DNA of 59,101 bases, from positions 1 to 59,101 of the forward strand of contig JAINDK010000057.1 of the NCBI GenBank assembly GCA_019931185.1. Reading direction: 5' to 3'. Source of the DNA: Bryobacter sp. CoA8 C33. Lineage in GTDB: Bacteria > Acidobacteriota > Terriglobia > Bryobacterales > Bryobacteraceae. The position numbers were made by a program, and so were the translations under genes. Shown here piece after piece: positions 44,973-51,995 of the stretch; positions within the stretch are counted from its first letter, which is position 1, and every line of letters starts with the position of its first letter. Under the pieces are notes generated by a model. That model worked only from the letters and a program-made list of their open reading frames with translations. It was not told where the DNA came from and did not search any database.

Positions 44973-45884
44973 GTGCAGCAGCCATATTTCATCCTGGTCG
45001 TCGCACATTCTTTACACGGCCGGTTGCGGAGAATTCATGTCCCCTACAGCGTTCTGTACGGGATCTTGGCTCTTGCTCTTCTTGGCACTGTCAGTCTCGT
45101 CGGTGTTGCTGCTTCCTACGCCCGCATGCTCTGGAAAGTCAGCAACTACAACACGTTGCGCGCTGAAATCGATACCATCCGCCAGCGCTACCTCCGCCTC
45201 GAAAAAGAACACGACGCCGGCAAACAGCAACTGGCCACCCTCCAGGTCCTCGCCTCCGAAATCAGCGTCGCCTACGGCCTCAAACGCGAACTCGAAGCCA
45301 ACGAACCCCTCAGCCTCGAAGCCCGCCTCACCCCCACCCTCCACGACTCCATCGAGGATTACAACTACCTCCGCAACACCAATTTCACCTCCAGCTACCG
45401 TAACCCCTTCCAGGTCTCCAGCCCCATTCGCCCCCGCATCCCACTCGAGTCCCAGCCCAGCCTCTGGCCCGTCCAGGGCCGCCTCACTAGCTTCTTCGGC
45501 CAGCGCCTCGACCCCTTCGGCGGCTTCGGCACCTTCCACACCGGCATCGATATCTCTGTCCCCATCGGCACCCCCGTGCTCGCCACCGCCGGCGGCCAAG
45601 TCAAATTCGCCGACACCTATGGCGGCTATGGCCGCCTTCTCGTGCTCGATCACGGCAATGGCCTCGAAACTTACTACGGCCACCTCTCCCGCTTCAATGT
45701 CATCCCCGGCCAGTGGATCGCCCGCGGCGAACTCGTCGCCTGGAGCGGCCGCACCGGTCGCGCCACCTCCCCTCACGTCCACTACGAAGTCCGCCTCTCC
45801 GGTGCCCCCATCAACCCCTACCCCTACCTCCGCGCGCAAAATCTCCTCGCTACTCAGCAGAAACGCCGCGACCTTCCTTTCTGA
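44973..45884 (+). CDS. M23-family LytM-like peptidoglycan endopeptidase, membrane-anchored
   Basis: A 303-residue protein: one membrane segment (about 28-50), a coiled coil (about 55-95), a linker and an M23 domain (about 165-285). Zinc ligands are His189 and Asp193 in HTGID and His270 in HVH; His268 is the catalytic partner. LYTM topology as in cell-wall hydrolases acting at division or elongation. It starts with GTG 44973. The overlapping ATG at 44960 is in another frame and not used. It is 12 bases before the DUF3500 gene. Confidence 0.92.
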   Translation: MQQPYFILVVAHSLHGRLRRIHVPYSVLYGILALALLGTVSLVGVAASYARMLWKVSNYNTLRAEIDTIRQRYLRLEKEHDAGKQQLATLQVLASEISVAYGLKRELEANEPLSLEARLTPTLHDSIEDYNYLRNTNFTSSYRNPFQVSSPIRPRIPLESQPSLWPVQGRLTSFFGQRLDPFGGFGTFHTGIDISVPIGTPVLATAGGQVKFADTYGGYGRLLVLDHGNGLETYYGHLSRFNVIPGQWIARGELVAWSGRTGRATSPHVHYEVRLSGAPINPYPYLRAQNLLATQQKRRDLPF

Positions 45885-45896
45885 TAAACTCTCGTC

Positions 45897-46919
45897 GTGC
45901 GAAACACGTTCCTTCGTATCTCCCTGGCCACCTTCGGCCTCGCTTTGATCGCTGCCGCCTTCATGCGCCTCACCGTTCAGGATCAATTGCCCGCCGCCGC
46001 CAACGCCTTCCTCGCTTCCCTCAATGACGATCAGCGCTCCAAGGCCGTCTTCAAGTTCGAAGACGAAGAGCGCTTCTTCTTCCATTTCATTCCCGCCGAA
46101 GATGTAGCCAAACGCTACAACCGCCCCCGCCGCGGCGTCGGCTTCCTCGAACTCTCCGCTCCCCAGCGCCACCTCGCCCACGCCATGATCACTGCCGGAC
46201 TCTCCGCCCAAGGCGCCATCAAGGCCAGCACCATCATGAGCCTCGACGATGTCCTCCGCATCCAGGAAAAAGACACCACCGGCCGCCGCAACTCCGACAA
46301 ATACTTCCTCTCCCTCTTCGGCACACCCGACGCCAAAGGCACCTGGGGCTTCCGCTTTGAAGGCCACCACATCAGCCTCCACTTCACCTTCATCAACGGC
46401 AAGCCCGCCATCAGCCCCACCTTCTTCGGCTCCAATCCCGCCGAGGTCAAGGAAGGTCCCCGCAAAGGCCTCCGCGCTCTCCCCCGCGAGGAAGATCTCG
46501 GCCGCGACCTCGTCATGAGCCTCTCCCCCGATCAGTGGAAGACCGCCCTCGTCCAGGATAAAGCCTTCGACGATATTCTCACCTCAGCCGACCGCGTCGC
46601 CGCCCTCAAGGATCAGCCCAACGGCCTGCCCGCCTCCAAGCTCAACTCCAAGCAAAAGGAAATGCTCAAGGCCATCGTCGAGGAATACGCCAACAACTTC
46701 CCCGAAGATCTCGCCTCGGCCCGCAAAGCCCAGTTCCAGCGCCTAGCCAACCAAAGCTTCTTCGCCTGGGCCGGCGTACGCGAAAAAGGTGGCCCCCACT
46801 ACTACCGCATCGCCACTCCCGAGTTCCTCATCGAATACGACTGCACCCAGAACGGCGCCAATCACATCCACGCCGTCTGGCGCGACTACAAGAACGACTG
46901 GGGCCAGCAGCTCAAATAG
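45897..46919 (+). CDS. Exported DUF3500 protein
   Basis: A 340-residue protein with an N-terminal membrane/signal segment (about 5-24) and a DUF3500 body. Family features are FHFIPAEDVAKRYNRPRRGV, LFGTPDAKGTWGFRFEGHHI (about 145-165), the LHFTFINGKPAISPTFFG strand and a C-terminal HIHAVWRDYKNDWG. Function of DUF3500 is unknown; conserved His and Arg hint at an enzyme. It starts with GTG 45897 and lies close behind the M23 peptidase. Its stop overlaps the convergent dehydratase gene by 8 bases. Confidence 0.85.
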   Translation: MRNTFLRISLATFGLALIAAAFMRLTVQDQLPAAANAFLASLNDDQRSKAVFKFEDEERFFFHFIPAEDVAKRYNRPRRGVGFLELSAPQRHLAHAMITAGLSAQGAIKASTIMSLDDVLRIQEKDTTGRRNSDKYFLSLFGTPDAKGTWGFRFEGHHISLHFTFINGKPAISPTFFGSNPAEVKEGPRKGLRALPREEDLGRDLVMSLSPDQWKTALVQDKAFDDILTSADRVAALKDQPNGLPASKLNSKQKEMLKAIVEEYANNFPEDLASARKAQFQRLANQSFFAWAGVREKGGPHYYRIATPEFLIEYDCTQNGANHIHAVWRDYKNDWGQQLK

Positions 46920-48066
46920 CCCCCTCGAGCCGCGGTTCAATCACCGCCATCTCGTAGCACCCCTCGCCCATCACAAATCCCGGTTCCTCCACAAACCGGT
47001 TCGCCATCTCGACCACCAACGGATTGAACTCACACAGCGGACAATTACCCAACGCCGCCGCTACTTCCACGGCCGCGTTTAGCTGTGGCGGCAGTGCGAT
47101 CGACACATGCGGCACAATCGCCACTCCCGCCTCGCGCGCCATCCGCGCCAACTCCAACGTCTCCGTCACTCCGCTCCGCCCTAAATCCGGCTGCCAGTAA
47201 GTCATCACGCCACTGTCGAAAAATCGCCTCGCCTCAAACCGCGTCCGGTAGCTCTCCCCCAACGCCAACCGCACCCCCGTCTCCTTCACCAGTTCCACAT
47301 GCCCCTCCACATCCTCCGGCAACAGCGGACACTCAAGCCACAGCACTCTCCGCTCCGCCAGTTCACCGGCATACTCCACGGCCCGGTCCTCCGGCAGATG
47401 CCACAGCGCATCCACCGCCACCTCCACCCCCTCAAACTCCTCCTGCATCCGGTCCACCTGCTCGAGCAATACCTCAAAATCACTCTCGTAATACAGCTTG
47501 AACACCCGAAAACCCGCCTCCCACCAACGCCCCACAAACTCGAGCCGCTCCCCCACCGTTCGCCCCGGCGTCCCGCTCACATACGCCGGCACTCTCTCCC
47601 GCCCCGCCGGGTTCAGCAACCATCGCAACGCCTTGCCCTGCATCTGCACCGCGATATCCCACAGCGCCACATCCACCCCCGCCATCGCATCCAACATAAA
47701 GCCCCCCATCTGCCCCCGCACCCGCATCGTTGCATACATCCTCTCCCACAGCCGCCGCATCGTCTCTAGATCCGGCCCATATTCCTCCCCCTCCACCGCC
47801 ACCGCCAGCAATTCCTTCACAATCTCCGCCGCCACCCCCGGCGCCAGCGGCGCCTGCGCCTCGCCCCACCCCACTGTCCCATCCTCGAGCGTCACCCGCA
47901 CCAGACAGCTCTCAAACTCAGTGCTGTACAGCGCCGGATAGTGCCGGCTCCACTGATAGCTCCCCCTTCCCCCCTCAAGCCGGTGCGGGCTCCCCGCCCC
48001 GCCCACCACCCGCTGCGGATCCCGCCGCAACCGCACCGGAAACGCTTCCACCCGTTCAATTCTCAT
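46912..48066 (-). CDS. Enolase-superfamily (mandelate racemase/muconate lactonizing) dehydratase
   Basis: A 384-residue protein with the enolase-superfamily capping and barrel domains. Metal ligands are Asp219, Glu245 and Glu271; the Asp294/His320 dyad matches mandelate racemase. In the KxK motif the second Lys is Tyr (K190-L-Y192). Members with this dyad dehydrate acid sugars to 2-keto-3-deoxy acids. The neighbours (GntR, hexuronate-type MFS, DapA-like aldolase) fit such a pathway. The protein has only four lysines in 384 residues, a result of the G-rich coding strand. Product: probable sugar-acid dehydratase; substrate not determinable. Confidence 0.87.
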   Translation of the reverse strand: MRIERVEAFPVRLRRDPQRVVGGAGSPHRLEGGRGSYQWSRHYPALYSTEFESCLVRVTLEDGTVGWGEAQAPLAPGVAAEIVKELLAVAVEGEEYGPDLETMRRLWERMYATMRVRGQMGGFMLDAMAGVDVALWDIAVQMQGKALRWLLNPAGRERVPAYVSGTPGRTVGERLEFVGRWWEAGFRVFKLYYESDFEVLLEQVDRMQEEFEGVEVAVDALWHLPEDRAVEYAGELAERRVLWLECPLLPEDVEGHVELVKETGVRLALGESYRTRFEARRFFDSGVMTYWQPDLGRSGVTETLELARMAREAGVAIVPHVSIALPPQLNAAVEVAAALGNCPLCEFNPLVVEMANRFVEEPGFVMGEGCYEMAVIEPRLEGAI

Positions 48067-48083
48067 AGCAACTGGACTACAAT
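48055..48083 (+). promoter_or_regulatory. Possible promoter of the second GntR gene
   Basis: TTCAAT (48055-48060), a 17-base spacer and TACAAT (48078-48083) resemble a sigma-70 promoter. The -35 is within the first codons of the divergent dehydratase gene, so the two start regions overlap. TAGCA (48066-48070) and TGCTA (48096-48100) form a wide inverted repeat around it. Tentative. Confidence 0.3.
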
Positions 48084-48110
48084 TATTTCAGATCTTGCTA
48101 CCCTGACCCC

Positions 48111-48845
48111 ATGGCCCTCGCTCCCTTGCGCAAAAAACGCGCCACCGACGAAGTCTACGAATCCCTCCGCGCCGCCATCCTCACCCACCACTTCACCCCA
48201 GGCCAGCGCCTCCTCGCCGACGAACTCTGCTCCCAGCTCGGCGTCAGCCTCACCCCCGTCCGCCATGCCCTCCAGCAATTGGCCGTCGAAGGCCTCGTCG
48301 AAATCCACCCCCGCTCCGGCACCTACGTCGCCACCGTCTCGGCCGAAGACCTCGCCGAAACCTTCGAGATTCGCCTCGCCCTCGAAACCCTCGCCGGCCG
48401 CCGCGCCCTCGCCCGTTGGACTCCCGACGCCTCCACCCGTCTCCACGATCTCCTCACCGCCCTCGCCCGCCCCGTTCGCAACGCCGACGCCATGCGCCAG
48501 CACGAAGAGCGCAATCTCGAATTCCATCTCGCCCTCTTCGATATCGCCGCCTCCCGCCGCCTCCGCGAGCTCTATCAAAGCCTCAACACCCACATCCAGA
48601 TCGCCCGCATCCACTCCGCGGAAGGCCCCGGCACCGCCGGTCTCCGCGACCGTCTCACCCAGGAACAAAAAGAACACGAAGCCATCGTCCAGGCTCTCGA
48701 GCAAGGTTCCGCCGCCAAACTCGAATCCGCTCTCCGCACCCACATTGAGCGCGCCCAGGCCAGCCTACTCGCCGCCCTCGGCGCCCGCCAGCTTCAACTC
48801 CCCGCGCACCAGCCCCCGAAACACCAAAAACGCCAGCGGGTGTAG
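48111..48845 (+). CDS. GntR-family (FCD domain) transcriptional regulator
   Basis: A 244-residue regulator. Winged helix about 10-75: EVYESLRAAILTHHF, PGQRLLADELCSQLGVSLTP, recognition VRHALQQLAVEGLV, wing RSGTYVATV. The FCD effector domain (about 85-225) holds NLEFHLALFDIA, EQKEHEAIVQAL and THIERAQ, with His/Asp-type metal positions. Such regulators usually sense carboxylates or acid sugars. It lies between the dehydratase and carrier genes, on the opposite strand, and its last 81 bases overlap the end of the carrier gene. The likely targets are the flanking minus-strand genes and itself. Confidence 0.9.
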   Translation: MALAPLRKKRATDEVYESLRAAILTHHFTPGQRLLADELCSQLGVSLTPVRHALQQLAVEGLVEIHPRSGTYVATVSAEDLAETFEIRLALETLAGRRALARWTPDASTRLHDLLTALARPVRNADAMRQHEERNLEFHLALFDIAASRRLRELYQSLNTHIQIARIHSAEGPGTAGLRDRLTQEQKEHEAIVQALEQGSAAKLESALRTHIERAQASLLAALGARQLQLPAHQPPKHQKRQRV

Positions 48846-49970
48846 CACGCCCATCAACGCAAACACCCAGAAATACCCCGACACCTCCACCACCCACCCC
48901 GTCAGCGCCGTAAACAGCAGCCCCCCCAGCCCGTTTCCGAACGCAAACACTCCGCTCACACTTCCCACCACCTCGGCCGGATACAGATCGTTCGTCACCG
49001 TCGACAAATTCGTCTTCCACGCCATGTGCGCAAACGTCACCAGACAGATCCCCCCGATCGCCACCGCCGCCGACGGCGTCGTACCCACAATCAGGCTCAC
49101 CGGCATCATCAGCGCCGCCGGTAACATCACCGCCGTCCTCGCCCGCACCACATCCCACCCCCGCCCGATCAACACCCCGCTGGCCCACCCCCCCGCCATC
49201 GCCCCCAGATCCGCGCTCAGATACGGCATCCAGGCCACCAGAGCCATCTCTTTCAAAGTAAAGCCCCGCGCATCCATAAGATACTTCGGCAGCCAGAACA
49301 AGTAAAACCACCACACCGGATCACTCAGAAACCGCGACCCCATCAACCCGAAGCTCTGCGGCAGCCACAAGTACCGCTGCCACCCCGCCGGCTTCGCTTT
49401 CCTTGCCGCCCCGCCGTCCAGCGGCTCATAACTCGCCAGCCACAGCGGAATCCACACCACCCCCAGCGCCCCGCACACCACAAACGCCCCCCGCCAGCTC
49501 AACTGCCCATACAGCCATGTCACCAGAAACGGCGCCACCATCGCCCCCACGCTCGATCCCGCGTTCAATAGCCCGTTCACCATCGCCCTCTCCTGCTTTT
49601 GAAAGCAATCGCTGATCGCCCGGAATCCCGCCATGAAGTTCCCCGGCTCCCCCAGTCCCAGCAGAAAACGAAACACCCCCAGCCCCGCCGCATTCGTCGC
49701 AAAAGCATGCAGCGCATTCGCCACGCTCCACCAACCCATGAACACACCCAGGCTCACCTTGGCCCCCCACCGGTCCACCAGCAGTCCGCTACCCACATAC
49801 ATCACCGTATACGCCACCTGAAACCAGTTCAGAATCGCCGCATACCCCGTCGGCGTCAACTGCAATTCCTTCGTGATCACCGGCGCCAGCACGCTCAGAC
49901 ACTGCCGGTCGATGTAGTTGATCACCACCGACAGGAACAGCAGCACCGCGATCCAGGCTCGCCTTGGCAT
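48765..49970 (-). CDS. MFS transporter, hexuronate/ACS-family-like
   Basis: A 401-residue major facilitator carrier with twelve hydrophobic segments. NYIDRQCLSVLAPVITKEL in the first helix is typical of the anion:cation symporter (ExuT/GudP/UhpT-like) subfamily, as is FRFLLGLGEPGNFMAG in helix 4. Such carriers move hexuronates, galactonate or glucarate. Its gene starts three bases after the DapA-like gene, and its last 81 bases run antisense to the GntR gene. Together with the aldolase and the dehydratase it forms a probable acid-sugar uptake and breakdown locus. Confidence 0.9.
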   Translation of the reverse strand: MPRRAWIAVLLFLSVVINYIDRQCLSVLAPVITKELQLTPTGYAAILNWFQVAYTVMYVGSGLLVDRWGAKVSLGVFMGWWSVANALHAFATNAAGLGVFRFLLGLGEPGNFMAGFRAISDCFQKQERAMVNGLLNAGSSVGAMVAPFLVTWLYGQLSWRGAFVVCGALGVVWIPLWLASYEPLDGGAARKAKPAGWQRYLWLPQSFGLMGSRFLSDPVWWFYLFWLPKYLMDARGFTLKEMALVAWMPYLSADLGAMAGGWASGVLIGRGWDVVRARTAVMLPAALMMPVSLIVGTTPSAAVAIGGICLVTFAHMAWKTNLSTVTNDLYPAEVVGSVSGVFAFGNGLGGLLFTALTGWVVEVSGYFWVFALMGVLHPLAFLVFRGLVRGELKLAGAEGGE

Positions 49971-49973
49971 CTC

Positions 49974-50849
49974 TTAGATCCTCTCGCGCAACACCCTCAA
50001 CTCCGCCTGGCTCACCGCGTCGAGCGCCGCCGTCGGATGCCGCACCGTCGCGCTCGCTATGATCCCTTGCGCCACCAAATTGTGCTTCATCGCGCTCACC
50101 CCCATCCCCGGCTGCAGCTCAAAGCGCAACAGCGGCAGAATCCGCGTAAACACTTCCCATGCCCGCTTCACATCCCCTCCCTCGAGCGCATCCCAAATCT
50201 CCACCAACTGCCGGATGCAGTCGCTCCCCGGCATCGTTCCCCGCGCCCCCCGCTGATACTCCTCAATAAAAAACTGCGCGTTCAATCCCCCAAACACAAT
50301 CAGGCCATCCCCCGCCGCCGCCACCGTCTGCGTCACCTTCGGCGCCGTCGGCGGTGCCTCCACCTTAGCCATCGTTACAAACTCGATCTCGCGCGCCATC
50401 CGCGCCAGCAGTGCCGGCGGTATCACCACCTGTGTCAGCAACGGCGCGTCCTGCACCATGATCGGCGTCCGCGCCTCCCGGCTGATTTCGCCAAAGTAGT
50501 GCATCAGCCCCTCCCCATCCGTCTTCAGAAAGTACGGCGGCAATACCATCAGCCCATCGGCTCCAAGCCCTGCCAACTCCTTCGACAATTCAACAGCACT
50601 CCGCGTCCCCGTCGCCCCGCTCGAAGCAATCAGCGGCACCCGGCCTTTGACATGCCCCGCGATCGCCTTCATCAATTCCACTCGCTCCCGCGCCTCGAGC
50701 GCATACCCCTCGCTCGCGTTGCCGAAGAGCCCCAGCCCGTGCGCTCCTTGCTCCAGCAGATAATCCACCAGCTTCAATTGGCTCACCAGATCGAGCGAGC
50801 CGTCTTCCCGGAATGTCGTTACCAGAATCGGATAAACACCAGCAAACAT
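49974..50849 (-). CDS. DapA-family aldolase/dehydratase-like enzyme
   Basis: A 291-residue (beta/alpha)8 lyase. The Schiff-base Lys162 sits in VTMAKVEA, and GNASEGYAL (43-51) is the pyruvoyl carboxylate loop (usually GTTGE). At the position of catalytic Tyr133 the sequence is QDAP, which separates it from true dihydrodipicolinate synthase and from most KDG aldolases. Related QDAP-type enzymes are annotated only as DHDPS family. Context suggests cleavage of a 2-keto-3-deoxy sugar acid. ATG 50849 follows AGGACTC; a longer frame to 50894 is less likely. It heads an operon with the MFS carrier. Confidence 0.87.
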   Translation of the reverse strand: MFAGVYPILVTTFREDGSLDLVSQLKLVDYLLEQGAHGLGLFGNASEGYALEARERVELMKAIAGHVKGRVPLIASSGATGTRSAVELSKELAGLGADGLMVLPPYFLKTDGEGLMHYFGEISREARTPIMVQDAPLLTQVVIPPALLARMAREIEFVTMAKVEAPPTAPKVTQTVAAAGDGLIVFGGLNAQFFIEEYQRGARGTMPGSDCIRQLVEIWDALEGGDVKRAWEVFTRILPLLRFELQPGMGVSAMKHNLVAQGIIASATVRHPTAALDAVSQAELRVLRERI

Positions 50850-50906
50850 GAGTCCTGATCCTAACACGTGTATCCAGTCCCCTTCCCGCGGCATCGTATT
50901 CTATAG

Positions 50907-51995
50907 ATGAGCGTGACCCGCCGACATTTTGCCCTCACCCTCGCCGCCGCGCCGGCCCTCCGGGCTCAATTCTCGCCCATCCGCCGCTACCTCGACCCCT
51001 CCACCGAAGTCGAAGTCCTCGCTCTGTCCGATCCCTCCTACCCCTCCTACCTCACCCACCCTTACAATCGCGCTGTATCCTCTCGCGCCAATTTCCTCGT
51101 CTACGCCACCGCGGCGGCCCAAGGCTTGCGGATTCTCCGCCTCGACATCAAGGGCGGCGCCACGCGCCTGCTCACTTCATCGGCCGCCCTCGAGCCGAAA
51201 TCCCTCGCCCTCTCCCCCGATGACCGCACCCTCTTCTTCGCCGATGGCGACCGTCTCCTCGCCCTCCCCACCTCCGGCGGCAAACCCCGCGAACTCTTCA
51301 AGGCCTCCTCTCCGCATTGCTTCCGCCAAGGCCTATCCCTCTCCGAGGACGGCTCCTCCATCGCACTGATCGACAATAACCGCCTCGAACTCATCCCCAC
51401 CTCCTCCTCGGTCCGCACCGCCCACCGCACCCTCGCCGATCTCGATTCCTCCGCCTCACACCCCGCGCTCTCCCGCTCCGGCCTGATCTTTTTCCGCGAT
51501 GCCCGCCACAGCCTCCACCTCGTTTCCACCACCAACCCCGCTCCCCCTCAGCGCCTCCCCCTCGACGGCCACATCGGCCCCGCCCTCTGGAATCCGGACG
51601 GCCGCAGCATCCTCTACCTCCGCCTCAACCGGAGCCCCGGCATCCCCAACTCCCTATTTGAATACTCCCTCGATTCCTCAAAGGAATCCCTAGTCGGCAA
51701 AACCAGCCAGTTCGTCTCCTTCCACCGCAACTTCGATTCGAGCGTATTCGTCGGCGCCTCCGGCTCCAAAGCACAGCCCTATATCCTTCTCATGCTCCGC
51801 ATCACCCGCCGTGAACTCGCCCTCTGCGAGCATAATTCCTCCGACCCCACCTCCGTCTCCCCCGTTTTTTCCCCCAACGCCCAGCGCATTTTCTTCCAGT
51901 CCGACCGCCTCGGCAAACCTGCCATTTTCTCCCTCGCCGTCGATAAACTCGTCGAAAAGAACGAATCCGAAGACCCGCCTGATCGCAAGAGCTAA
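50907..51995 (+). CDS. Exported WD40-like beta-propeller protein (possible oligogalacturonate-lyase-like)
   Basis: A 362-residue protein with a Tat-like leader (SVTRRHFALTLAAAPALRAQ) and propeller repeats of the PD40 kind: SLALSPDDRTLFFADGD, GLSLSEDGSSIALIDNN, ALWNPDGRSILYLRLN and PVFSPNAQRIFFQSDR. The overall plan, its leader and its place next to acid-sugar genes recall oligogalacturonate lyase (Pfam PL22), but the catalytic His set cannot be confirmed by eye. It is divergent from the aldolase gene (57 bases) and converges with the HD-GYP gene over CTAA. Confidence 0.6.
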   Translation: MSVTRRHFALTLAAAPALRAQFSPIRRYLDPSTEVEVLALSDPSYPSYLTHPYNRAVSSRANFLVYATAAAQGLRILRLDIKGGATRLLTSSAALEPKSLALSPDDRTLFFADGDRLLALPTSGGKPRELFKASSPHCFRQGLSLSEDGSSIALIDNNRLELIPTSSSVRTAHRTLADLDSSASHPALSRSGLIFFRDARHSLHLVSTTNPAPPQRLPLDGHIGPALWNPDGRSILYLRLNRSPGIPNSLFEYSLDSSKESLVGKTSQFVSFHRNFDSSVFVGASGSKAQPYILLMLRITRRELALCEHNSSDPTSVSPVFSPNAQRIFFQSDRLGKPAIFSLAVDKLVEKNESEDPPDRKS

